Assembly (NCBI GenBank): GCA_002315455.1
Contig: DCGG01000040.1
Location: forward strand, 940-21,091
Direction: 5' to 3'
Source of the DNA: Lentisphaeria bacterium UBA1784
GTDB lineage: Bacteria; Verrucomicrobiota; Lentisphaeria; Victivallales; Victivallaceae
Length of the DNA: 20,152 nt
Part shown: positions 13,843 through 20,152 of the stretch, one piece after another
How the letters are laid out: the number at the start of each line of letters is the position of its first letter
How positions within the stretch are numbered: position 1 is the first letter of the stretch
Program-made: the position numbers and the translations under genes
Notes under the pieces: model-generated
The model's database searches: none
The model's input: the letters and a program-made list of their open reading frames with translations, nothing else
What the model was told of the DNA's origin: nothing

Positions 13843-14559
13843 TCAGCGAAGGAACTGGGGAGTCCGGCAGCAAGTCAGCACGTAGATCTCCCCGGCTCCG
13901 GCCCGCTTCAGCGCCAGCGCGGCGGCTTGCAGGGTGGCCCCCGTGGTCATCACGTCGTCCAGCAGGAGGATCCTTTTGCCGCGGATGGCATCCGGACGGC
14001 TGACGCGGAACAATCCCCTGGGATTCTGCATCCGCTTGGAGCGGCTCAGTTCCGCCTGATGCTTTCCCTTCCGGCTCCGGCGAAGGGCCCTGACCATAGG
14101 CAGAGCCATCTCTCCGCAAAGGACCCGAGCCACCAGTTCCGCCTGGTTGTAGGGCCGGGAGAACAGTCTCGTCCAATGCAATGGGATTGGTACCACCAGT
14201 TCCACGGGAAAAGCCGCGCGCCGGAGCGCCTCCGCCGCCAGCCGGCCGAAAGGCAGCGCCAGTTCCGGATGCTTCTGAAACTTGAAGCGGTGCATCATTT
14301 CCCGGCCGGCATCCCGGTAGAACATGACGCTCACGGCCCCTTTCCAATGCCGCCGGGGCATCTCCAGACATTGAGAACAAAGTTCCAGAGCACCATCCAG
14401 CGGCGCTCCGCACCCGGGGCAGAGCGTCCCCGCTGGGATCAGCGGCAAAGACTTCCGGCATGCAGGACAGAGTTCGTTATCGCCGCCGCCCTCCCCTTTC
14501 CCGCAGAGAGGACAGGGGAAGAATCCCAGTGCACGGCAAATCCTGCGCAGGAGGTTCAT
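13843..14559 (-). CDS. comF: ComF family phosphoribosyltransferase-like protein
   Basis: A 238-residue protein. The N-terminal third carries paired cysteine motifs (CPLCGKG, CPACRKS, CPGCGAP, CSQC), a double zinc-ribbon typical of ComF. The rest is a type I phosphoribosyltransferase fold, with VPIPLHWTRLFSRPYNQAELVAR and the PRPP-binding signature ILLLDDVMTTGATLQAAA. ComF proteins are needed for DNA uptake in naturally competent species, but homologues occur widely and their reaction is undefined. ATG 14559 overlaps the YraN stop by 4 bp (ATGA) and has GGAG 6 nt upstream, so translation is probably coupled; an upstream in-frame extension would lie wholly within yraN. It is the last gene of the right-hand leftward unit. 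Confidence 0.9.
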   Translation of the reverse strand: MNLLRRICRALGFFPCPLCGKGEGGGDNELCPACRKSLPLIPAGTLCPGCGAPLDGALELCSQCLEMPRRHWKGAVSVMFYRDAGREMMHRFKFQKHPELALPFGRLAAEALRRAAFPVELVVPIPLHWTRLFSRPYNQAELVARVLCGEMALPMVRALRRSRKGKHQAELSRSKRMQNPRGLFRVSRPDAIRGKRILLLDDVMTTGATLQAAALALKRAGAGEIYVLTCCRTPQFLR

Positions 14560-14960
14560 CGCAGACTCCCCGGAACGAGGCTGGGCAGATAGTCCCAGTG
14601 CCGCCGCAGTTCCAGAAGTGCGCCCCGGCGGGAAAAGACCACCTCCACGAGAAGAAACCGCGCCGTGAGATCCGGCAGGCCGATGGCCCGCAGAAACACC
14701 TTCGCAGCGTTGAAGTTCCGGCGGCGCTGACGGCCGGAGAGATTGTTCAGCGGGGTAAAACCTCTGATGCGGCGCAGACTTTTCACCTCGACGAAAAGCA
14801 GATCGCAACCGTCCCGCATCACGAGGTCCAGTTCACCGGCCTTGCACCGCCAGTTGGAAGCAAGAAATTCCGCACCGCAGAGTTCCAGAAGTTTCCGGGC
14901 GGCCCGTTCTCCTTTGCAACCCAGTTTCAGATGCGCGGCGCGTGCGTGCAAAAAGTCCAT
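14556..14960 (-). CDS. yraN: YraN/UPF0102 family endonuclease-like protein
   Basis: A 134-residue protein with the UPF0102 pattern: GCKGERAARKLLELCGAEFLASNWRC near the start, then GELDLVMRDGCDLLFVEVKSLRR, in which Glu-Leu-Asp and the later Glu-Val-Lys reproduce the PD-(D/E)xK nuclease-fold core, and RQRRRNFNAAKVFL. The family is often assigned a Holliday-junction-resolvase-like fold, but the role is not established. ATG 14960 is 3 nt after the PrmC stop, with GGAG 6 nt upstream; its end overlaps comF by 4 bp. The C-terminus (FSRRGALLELRRHWDYLPSLVPG) is somewhat longer than the minimal family core. Confidence 0.88.
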   Translation of the reverse strand: MDFLHARAAHLKLGCKGERAARKLLELCGAEFLASNWRCKAGELDLVMRDGCDLLFVEVKSLRRIRGFTPLNNLSGRQRRRNFNAAKVFLRAIGLPDLTARFLLVEVVFSRRGALLELRRHWDYLPSLVPGSLR

Positions 14961-14963
14961 AGG

Positions 14964-15839
14964 TCACTCCAGAGACGCGGCCACAAAACGGGCGCGGCCG
15001 GTGAGGTCAGGCAGGACCTCCGAACGAAATCCCCGTGCGGCAAGAAGTTTCTGCAACCGCGGGGTCTGCGGAGGAGACATTTCGAGGATCCCGTATCCGC
15101 CGGGAAAAAGATGCTCCGGCAACCGGTTCGCAAGGCGCTCCATAAGCGCACATCCCGCATCCTCCGCGACCAAAGCCAGTTCCGGCTCGAACACGCGGAC
15201 CTCCGGTTCCAGACCGGCGTACTCCTCCCGCGTCACGTAAGGAAGATTGGCGCAGATCACGTGGAAACGTTCCCCCTCCACCGCCGAAAACAGATCGGAG
15301 AGCCGAAATTCCACGTTGGCAAGGCGATAACGGAGGCTGTTTCTCTCCGCCACGGCCAGCGCCTCCGGACTGACGTCAAGTGCCAGCACCCGGACATCCG
15401 GACGCTCCTGCGCCGCGGCGAGAGCGATGGCGCCGGAACCGGTCCCGACGTCCAGCAGACTTCCGCAGGCAGGAAGATGCGCGAGAGCATGATCCACCAG
15501 CACCTCCGTCTCCGGGCGGGGGATCAGCACCGCGGGCGTCACCTCCAGTTCCAGATCGCGGAAGGGCGCGGTTCCGAGGATGTACTGAAGAGGTTCCCTC
15601 GTCAGCCGCCGCTCCGCTGCCCGGGCGATGCGGTCGAGGATCCCGGGAGAAAGATGCCCGCCTTCCGGCCCCGCAGCAAACAGCTGCAGCGGCGAGCATC
15701 CGCCAAGTTCGTTCAGCAGGATGGATGCCTCCGTCCGGGGCGAAGGGATCCCCGCCTCCCGGAAGCGTGCCTCCAAGACGGAATGCACCGCTTCCGCGCG
15801 GCCGTCAGAAAAAAGGATCTTTGCAGGGGCATCCGGCAT
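14964..15839 (-). CDS. prmC: Peptide chain release factor N5-glutamine methyltransferase
   Basis: A 291-residue protein of the HemK/PrmC family, which uses S-adenosylmethionine to methylate the glutamine of the GGQ loop of release factors RF1 and RF2 for efficient termination. The N-terminal helical domain (about 1-85) includes PRTEASILLNELGGC. The Rossmann methyltransferase follows with LLDVGTGSGAIALAAA (SAM binding) and LALDVSPEAL. The catalytic motif, normally NPPY, reads NLPYVTREEYAGLEPEVRVFEP; the Asn and Tyr that hold the glutamine are kept, while the first Pro is Leu. Length is standard. ATG 15839 lies 7 nt after the upstream stop, with AGG 6 nt before it. It forms a tight prmC-yraN-comF trio, a housekeeping arrangement. 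Confidence 0.93.
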   Translation of the reverse strand: MPDAPAKILFSDGRAEAVHSVLEARFREAGIPSPRTEASILLNELGGCSPLQLFAAGPEGGHLSPGILDRIARAAERRLTREPLQYILGTAPFRDLELEVTPAVLIPRPETEVLVDHALAHLPACGSLLDVGTGSGAIALAAAQERPDVRVLALDVSPEALAVAERNSLRYRLANVEFRLSDLFSAVEGERFHVICANLPYVTREEYAGLEPEVRVFEPELALVAEDAGCALMERLANRLPEHLFPGGYGILEMSPPQTPRLQKLLAARGFRSEVLPDLTGRARFVAASLE

Positions 15840-15846
15840 GAGGGAC

Positions 15847-16884
15847 CTATTCCGGAAGGAAACAGATGGGGCGCGTCACCCCCGTCAGTTCGTATCCGTT
15901 GGGGGTCAGCTGCCCCGCCTCCGGATCGAAGTCGAAGAAGCGGACGTTGTCCGTGAACTCGTGTCCGGCGGCAAAGATGCGCTCTCCGGTGAGGAAATTC
16001 ACGTCCCGCGGGCTGGAACCGCCGGAAAGGGTCAGGTCCCGCAGCACCATGCCGCCCTTGCCGTCCAACTCCACCAGCACCAGCGAATCGAAGCCCCGAT
16101 TGGTGGCCACCACGTAGCGGCCGTCCGCCGTCATACGGACGGCGGATGCCTTGGTGTCGCAGGTGACGCCCCTGGGCAGAAGGTCCAGACTGCCGAGTTT
16201 GGTGAACGCCCCATCCCGGTAGGCGAGACAGAAAAGGGTGTTTCCGAGTTCGTTGATGAGGTAGGCGAATCTGCCATCCGGCGAAAAGACCAGATGCCGG
16301 GGTCCGGAACCCGCCGGAGCCACGGCGGAAGTCACAACGCCGTCCGGATCAATCCCCCGTTCCGAATCGAAGGGGTAGCATTTGACCGCGTCAATCCCCA
16401 GATCCACCACCGCCACGTAGCGTCCCTCCGGCGTGAACGCAGTGAAGTGGGTGTGAGGGCCCTCCTGCCGCTTCCGGTTGGGACCGCTTCCCTTGTGGGC
16501 GATCAGTTGCGTCCGTTCCAGCAACGCACCGGTACCGTCCAGCCGGAACTCCGCGAAATTCCCGGTGCGGTAGTTGGCGCAATAGAGAAATCTTCCGTTG
16601 GCGGAGACGCACAAATGGCAGGTAGAGATGCCGCCGGAGGGGAGGAGCTTTTCCAGAGTCAGATCGCCGTTGTCCGCGACCGCAAAGGCGGCGATGCCGT
16701 CGCTTTCCGCAGAACAGCCGCAGGTGGCATAAACGTGCTTCCGATCCGGAGCCCAGGCGAGATATCCAGCCTGATCCAGCGGGACGGATTGCTTACGCTC
16801 CACCGCACCGGAAGGCAGAAGTTCATAACGCAGGACTCCTCCCTTCCCCTCATTGCTCCAGCTTGCGACGTAAAAACAACTCAT
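15847..16884 (-). CDS. Seven-bladed beta-propeller 6-phosphogluconolactonase-like protein
   Basis: A 345-residue protein of the lactonase (YbhE/Pgl) propeller family: repeated strands such as GYLAWAPDRKHVYAT, VSANGRFLYCANY, EGPHTHFTAFTPEGRYVAVVDLGID, SGPRHLVFSPDGRFAYLINEL and GGSSPRDVNFLTG. The GPHTH and GPRHL-PDG motifs are the family hallmarks. E. coli Pgl hydrolyses 6-phosphogluconolactone in the oxidative pentose phosphate pathway; members in polysaccharide loci may act on other sugar lactones, so the exact substrate is uncertain. There is no signal peptide. ATG 16884 has AAGGA 7 nt upstream and lies 18 nt after the stop of the exported unknown gene, so it is in the same leftward unit as the glycosyltransferase and prmC. 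Confidence 0.88.
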   Translation of the reverse strand: MSCFYVASWSNEGKGGVLRYELLPSGAVERKQSVPLDQAGYLAWAPDRKHVYATCGCSAESDGIAAFAVADNGDLTLEKLLPSGGISTCHLCVSANGRFLYCANYRTGNFAEFRLDGTGALLERTQLIAHKGSGPNRKRQEGPHTHFTAFTPEGRYVAVVDLGIDAVKCYPFDSERGIDPDGVVTSAVAPAGSGPRHLVFSPDGRFAYLINELGNTLFCLAYRDGAFTKLGSLDLLPRGVTCDTKASAVRMTADGRYVVATNRGFDSLVLVELDGKGGMVLRDLTLSGGSSPRDVNFLTGERIFAAGHEFTDNVRFFDFDPEAGQLTPNGYELTGVTRPICFLPE

Positions 16885-16902
16885 GAAAACGTCCTTTCCG
16901 GT

Positions 16903-18156
16903 TCAATCCTCAAACGGGCCTTTTCGGCAGGAGAGGGTGATCCCGTTCTTGCTCTTCTCGAAAACGTCGAGAGCGGAGACCAGACGGACCTCCGCAACGG
17001 CGATGTCATGCTGATCATCCGCGGTGATCTTCCCCTCGTAGTGCAGATCCCCTGCGTGGATGACGATCTGATGTTCCCCCGGTTCCAGTTGGACCGGATA
17101 GGGAAAGGAATCCGGCGTGAACCACGAAGTGTCCCGCTTCAGCGCTTTGGCGGTGATCAGTTTGTCATCCACGGTAATCCGCAGATTCAGCTGATCCGAT
17201 GCCTTGTTCCGGTTGACGACGTGAATGGTGAAATTGGAACGGAAGAGCGGTTCCACCAGCTCCAAATACCCCTTGTTCCGGGTGTAGATCACGTGGAAAT
17301 AGAGCGCCTTCCCGGCACGGATGCCGTAAAGTTTTTCGGTCTTGAGTTCACAACTGGCATAGATTTTCCGCTTCCACTTGCCTTTGCCGGAAAGCATGAT
17401 GGTGAACCCCTCCTGCGCCCTGCCCTGCCGGCCCGGAACGCGGTAGTCGAACCGGTAGAAGCCGTTTCTCATCTTCTCGGCCCGCAGACCGCTCTCATTC
17501 AATTGAGGACTTCTCCGGGCCAGTTTGTGGAGGCGCTTCTCGAAGTCCACGGCGAAGAGGTCCAACTCAAAGGCATCCCGGAGTTCCCCCTTCTTCACGG
17601 TGCAGACGAAATTGCGGTAATCGTGCTGCTCCTGCCGGATGATCTCATACTGACCGGTCCGGGAGTTGTAGGCGTAAAGGGTCCGCAACCGCTGATCGGA
17701 GTTTCCCGTCACCATCTCCAGCTGAAGCCAGCCGTCCTTCTCCTCCATAAGATGGATCGTCCCGTTGAGAGAGGCGTTGACCACCGCATATTGTTCATCG
17801 CCGCCGACCATGCGGAACACAGCGTAGTTTTCGCTGCCCTTCCCGCCGAGGCCGGTATTGAGGATCAGATCGTCCCGATGATCGCCCGTCAGATCCGCCA
17901 ACAGCACCTGCAGTTTGGAACCGTCATGCTGCCGCGCAGGATCGACGTACTTGCGCACGGACTCCGGCAACTGCTCGCAGGGGATCCGCTTCTCCAGGAT
18001 CACCATCCGGCTCTTCCGGGGAAAGGAGAAGCCGTCCGGTGGCAGAAACCAATAGACCTCGTCTGCATCCGCCGCGTCGGCATGAACGCATAGGGGCGCG
18101 CAGATGGCCGGCAGGAGCAACAGCGCGCCCGCCCAATGCAAAACATTCCGCAGCAT
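16903..18156 (-). CDS. Exported protein of unknown function
   Basis: A 417-residue protein I do not recognise. Residues 1-26 form a signal peptide (MLRNVLHWAGALLLLPAICA then PLCVHADA). Residues about 83-110 read VLLADLTGDHRDDLILNTGLG, a D-x-T-G-D-x-x-D-D pattern like one FG-GAP/calcium-binding propeller blade, and the surrounding 120 residues are beta-rich (NYAVFRMVGGDEQYAVV, LYAYNSRTGQYEII). The C-terminal half contains further beta-rich modules, including LEPGEHQIVIHAGDLHYEGK, typical of a PEGA- or Ig-like fold. An extracytoplasmic scaffold or glycan-binding role is only a guess. Start 18156 has GGGAG 9 nt upstream. It lies 48 nt after the glycosyltransferase and 18 nt before the lactonase gene, all leftward. 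Confidence 0.7.
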   Translation of the reverse strand: MLRNVLHWAGALLLLPAICAPLCVHADAADADEVYWFLPPDGFSFPRKSRMVILEKRIPCEQLPESVRKYVDPARQHDGSKLQVLLADLTGDHRDDLILNTGLGGKGSENYAVFRMVGGDEQYAVVNASLNGTIHLMEEKDGWLQLEMVTGNSDQRLRTLYAYNSRTGQYEIIRQEQHDYRNFVCTVKKGELRDAFELDLFAVDFEKRLHKLARRSPQLNESGLRAEKMRNGFYRFDYRVPGRQGRAQEGFTIMLSGKGKWKRKIYASCELKTEKLYGIRAGKALYFHVIYTRNKGYLELVEPLFRSNFTIHVVNRNKASDQLNLRITVDDKLITAKALKRDTSWFTPDSFPYPVQLEPGEHQIVIHAGDLHYEGKITADDQHDIAVAEVRLVSALDVFEKSKNGITLSCRKGPFED

Positions 18157-18204
18157 TTTATTTCACTCCCTTCTGAAAGTTCCCGGCGGCAGGACGGCGC
18201 CGGA

Positions 18205-19365
18205 TCATTTCCGGTCTTTCCCGCAGTTGGCGATCGTCCGACGGAAGATCGCAAGCTGTTCCGGCGTCAAACGGAAGAATTCCAACATGTGCCGCTTCCT
18301 TGCGTCCTCGTAGGCGGAGGCATCCAGTTTCGCCAGTTCCGCGGCGTTGCAGGCCTGCCGTATCGCCACCGACAGGATGTAAGGCCGGTCATAGAACTGC
18401 GACAACATGATCGCGGCATCATTCAGAGCCTCCACGCCCCGGCCGGCAGCAAGATACTCCTTGATCCGGTACTCCCGGGCGCCGTAATCCCAAGGGTCCA
18501 GCTGAACCGCCATGTTCGTGAACCCCACCCTGCCGGACGCCTCCAAAGTGCGGACGTAGAGCGCCCCCAGCACCGCCATCGCCGGGCGTCTTTCCTTCGG
18601 AGTGATCACAATCTGCCCCGGAGTGGTCAATTTCTCTGCAAGCGGGCGGTACTCCTTCAGCAGCCAGTTCCGGCAGAAGTCGTACTCCTTGGCGTAACTC
18701 TGCCGCCGGGACCCGCTGGACTGGTTCCCGTGGACCCGGAAAAGCGCCCGTATCTCGTTGGAGAAGACCATCGGTTTCCGCAGCGCCAGCCGAAGCCAGA
18801 GGAACACGTCTGCGGCCATGCTGTCGATGCCGAAAGCGGTATACTGGTAGTTCCCGGCATCGAGGATGTCCTGCCGCCGGACGATCTGGGCATTGTGGAC
18901 CGCACGGGGATCCAGCGTCATGGCGAACACGCTCTCATCGCCGCCGTGCATCTCGCCCTGATCGCCGAGTTCGTTGTGAAACAGCCGCTTCTTGCCGTAG
19001 ATCCCGGCGATGGAAACATCCGCATCCAGCCGGTCGAGACTGGCATCAATGTCAAAGGGGACGAACACGTCGTCCGTATCGAAGGGCATCACGTAGGTTC
19101 CCTTTGCCTCCTCCACCAGGCGGGAGAAAGCGCCGGCGATGCCGCGCCGCTCGGGGTTCTCGATGATCCGGATCAGATCCGGATACTGTTTCGCATACTC
19201 CTTGGCAAGAACCGCATCCCCGCCGTCGGCGGCGCCGTCGTTGCAGAAGATGAGTTCCGTATTCCGGAAGTGATAACCGCTCTTCAGGACGGAATCCATC
19301 ATCTCGGGAAACCACGGCGTCTTGCGGTGGCTGGCGGTAATGATACTCAAACGGATCTTTTCCAT
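18205..19365 (-). CDS. GT2-type glycosyltransferase
   Basis: A 386-residue cytoplasmic protein. The N-terminal GT-A domain shows KIRLSIITASHRKTPWFPE, LIFCNDGAADGG, IENPERRGIAGAFSRLVEEA and the metal-binding DxD in MPFDTDDVFVPFDID (Asp96-Asp99), the classic inverting family-2 pattern for transferring a sugar from a nucleotide donor. The acceptor region includes RVHGNQSS. The C-terminal 130 residues are helical and not assigned. ATG 19365 is preferred because AGGA is 9 nt upstream; ATG 19371 (adding Met-Ile) has the same site too close at 3 nt. It starts about 34 nt after the heparinase-like gene. Acceptor and product are unknown; cell-surface polysaccharide synthesis is likely given the neighbour. 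Confidence 0.85.
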   Translation of the reverse strand: MEKIRLSIITASHRKTPWFPEMMDSVLKSGYHFRNTELIFCNDGAADGGDAVLAKEYAKQYPDLIRIIENPERRGIAGAFSRLVEEAKGTYVMPFDTDDVFVPFDIDASLDRLDADVSIAGIYGKKRLFHNELGDQGEMHGGDESVFAMTLDPRAVHNAQIVRRQDILDAGNYQYTAFGIDSMAADVFLWLRLALRKPMVFSNEIRALFRVHGNQSSGSRRQSYAKEYDFCRNWLLKEYRPLAEKLTTPGQIVITPKERRPAMAVLGALYVRTLEASGRVGFTNMAVQLDPWDYGAREYRIKEYLAAGRGVEALNDAAIMLSQFYDRPYILSVAIRQACNAAELAKLDASAYEDARKRHMLEFFRLTPEQLAIFRRTIANCGKDRK

Positions 19366-19399
19366 AATCATGTTTCCTGTTGTTCGATCTGCCGCGGCG

Positions 19400-20152
19400 T
19401 TATTTTCCGGCGGAGAACGTGAATTCGACTTTTGCCATCCCCGAAGCGGGAGCAGAGAAGGTGTAGTACAGCATCTCCGCGCCGTTGTCCGCAGGATCGA
19501 GGTCGTTGTGGAGGCTGTTCGCAGAACGGACGCTCCACTCCCCCCGGATCCCATCCCCCGGAGCCGCGGAGACGGAGGCCGCGGCGCCCTTCGCCTTCAT
19601 GGAGACCCGTTCCCCGGAGATCCGGCACTTGCCCTTGATGCAGAACTGCATGACCACCTTCGCACCGGGCTTCAATCCGGCGAACTGGTCAATCAGCACC
19701 ATCCGGTCGGGAAAGAGTTTCCACTCCCGCCGGACCGCTTTGGCCTTGTCCCGGTAGATCGGACTCAGATCGATCTGCACGGAATCCCTGGTGACGCTGG
19801 AGATCCAGCCGAATTCGTTGACCGGCTGTTCTCCCCCGTCGATGCGGATGATGTTGTGGGATTCCGGACCCAGCCGGAAGATTCGCCAGCGGTCGGAACC
19901 CTGGCGCATGTCCCAGAGTTTCACCTTGCCCTCGAAGTCCTCGTAGGTGACCATGCCGAGGTCAGCCACGAAGCGGTGCCCGTCCAGATCCAGCACGAAG
20001 GAGCCGACGTCCATGTGTCCGTGAGGATTGTTGACCCGGCCGCCCTTGACGCCCAGATAGATGTCCTTGGGACCGAATCCGCTGCGGAGCATGGCGACGT
20101 TGACAGCCTCGTTCCGGCCGCTGTAATACCAGGTATCCCGGGGCTCGGTGAT
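19400..20152 (-). CDS. Heparinase II/III-like protein, N-terminus beyond window
   Basis: The frame is open to the right edge and shows 250 C-terminal residues. Characteristic elements are TWYYSGRNEAVNVAMLRSGFG (in two parts), LGVKGGRVNNPHGHMDVGSF and LDLDGHRFVADLGMVTYEDF. These correspond to the C-terminal catalytic beta-sandwich of heparinase II/III polysaccharide lyases (PL12/PL21-type), in which a histidine such as that of HGHMD helps cleave uronic-acid glycans. The later part (AGLKPGAKVVMQFC, MLYYTFSAPASGMAKVEFTFSAGK) is the closing beta-sandwich. The N-terminal toroid and any signal peptide are outside the window; an internal Met at 20092 is not the start, because family similarity continues upstream of it. 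Lyase versus hydrolase activity and substrate cannot be read here. It is first of the visible right-hand leftward genes. Confidence 0.8.
   Translation of the reverse strand: MTEPRDTWYYSGRNEAVNVAMLRSGFGPKDIYLGVKGGRVNNPHGHMDVGSFVLDLDGHRFVADLGMVTYEDFEGKVKLWDMRQGSDRWRIFRLGPESHNIIRIDGGEQPVNEFGWISSVTRDSVQIDLSPIYRDKAKAVRREWKLFPDRMVLIDQFAGLKPGAKVVMQFCIKGKCRISGERVSMKAKGAAASVSAAPGDGIRGEWSVRSANSLHNDLDPADNGAEMLYYTFSAPASGMAKVEFTFSAGK

Noticed and set aside
13843..14808. Longer ComF-like start at 14808
   Set aside because: The extra 83 residues lie entirely within yraN and are Arg/Pro/Ser-rich without family similarity; ATG 14559 has a good Shine-Dalgarno and the usual N-terminal zinc-ribbon start.
15628..18093. 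821-codon plus-strand open frame opposite prmC, the lactonase and the exported protein
   Set aside because: It crosses three recognisable or well-supported minus-strand genes and their gaps, and its translation has no family features; a shadow of codon bias.
18205..19554. Longer glycosyltransferase start at 19554
   Set aside because: The extension overlaps the heparinase-like coding region and translates to Ser/Thr/Arg-rich sequence; the GT-A fold begins right after the start at 19365.

Overview
The window reads like a GC-rich, chromosomal stretch from a PVC-group bacterium, most likely Lentisphaerota (Victivallis-like). This is inferred from protein style rather than from any rRNA marker: a secreted DUF4838 protein, a glycosidase locus without SusC/SusD, a heparinase II/III protein and a LolA-like exported protein. 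Nearly every gene has a recognisable Shine-Dalgarno sequence, and genes are packed with short gaps or 4-bp overlaps. I see no rRNA, tRNA, CRISPR, insertion sequence or phage gene. No gap without a gene exceeds 300 bases; the two largest are divergent control regions at 7073-7315 and 12757-13022.

Left block (1-8152): a glycan-catabolic locus. An IclR regulator (6341-7072) heads a leftward operon: GH20 hexosaminidase-like enzyme, TIM-barrel amidohydrolase, exported DUF4838 protein with a CBM9-like tail, and a GH37/GH63-like (alpha/alpha)6 glycosidase running off the left edge. A xylose-isomerase-like TIM-barrel sugar isomerase/epimerase is transcribed divergently. The gap between them holds a good promoter, a perfect 12-bp palindrome on its -10 element, paired TGGAAT-type boxes resembling IclR operators, and a separate CGGTACA/TGTACCG inverted repeat. 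The likely logic is that extracellular or periplasmic release of an amino- or acidic sugar is followed by intracellular processing, with IclR autoregulation.

Middle block (8161-12756, leftward): topA, an AsmA-like membrane-anchored protein overlapping or abutting it, a YigZ/IMPACT-family protein, and an AraC-family gene that has lost the centre of its DNA-binding domain. TopA is unusual: its C-terminus carries three tandem repeats of about 65 residues instead of cysteine zinc fingers. A LolA-like exported protein (13023-13793) diverges from topA across a region with an inverted repeat, a hairpin and an alternating purine-pyrimidine tract.

Right block (13843-20152, leftward): partial heparinase II/III-like protein, GT2-type glycosyltransferase, an exported protein of unknown function, a beta-propeller 6-phosphogluconolactonase-like enzyme, then PrmC, YraN and ComF-like housekeeping genes in close succession. 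It converges on the LolA-like gene, and a 14-bp GC palindrome sits in the gap. No single new defence or mobile system is evident. The most unusual items are the TopA tail, the gutted AraC regulator and the IclR-controlled glycosidase set.
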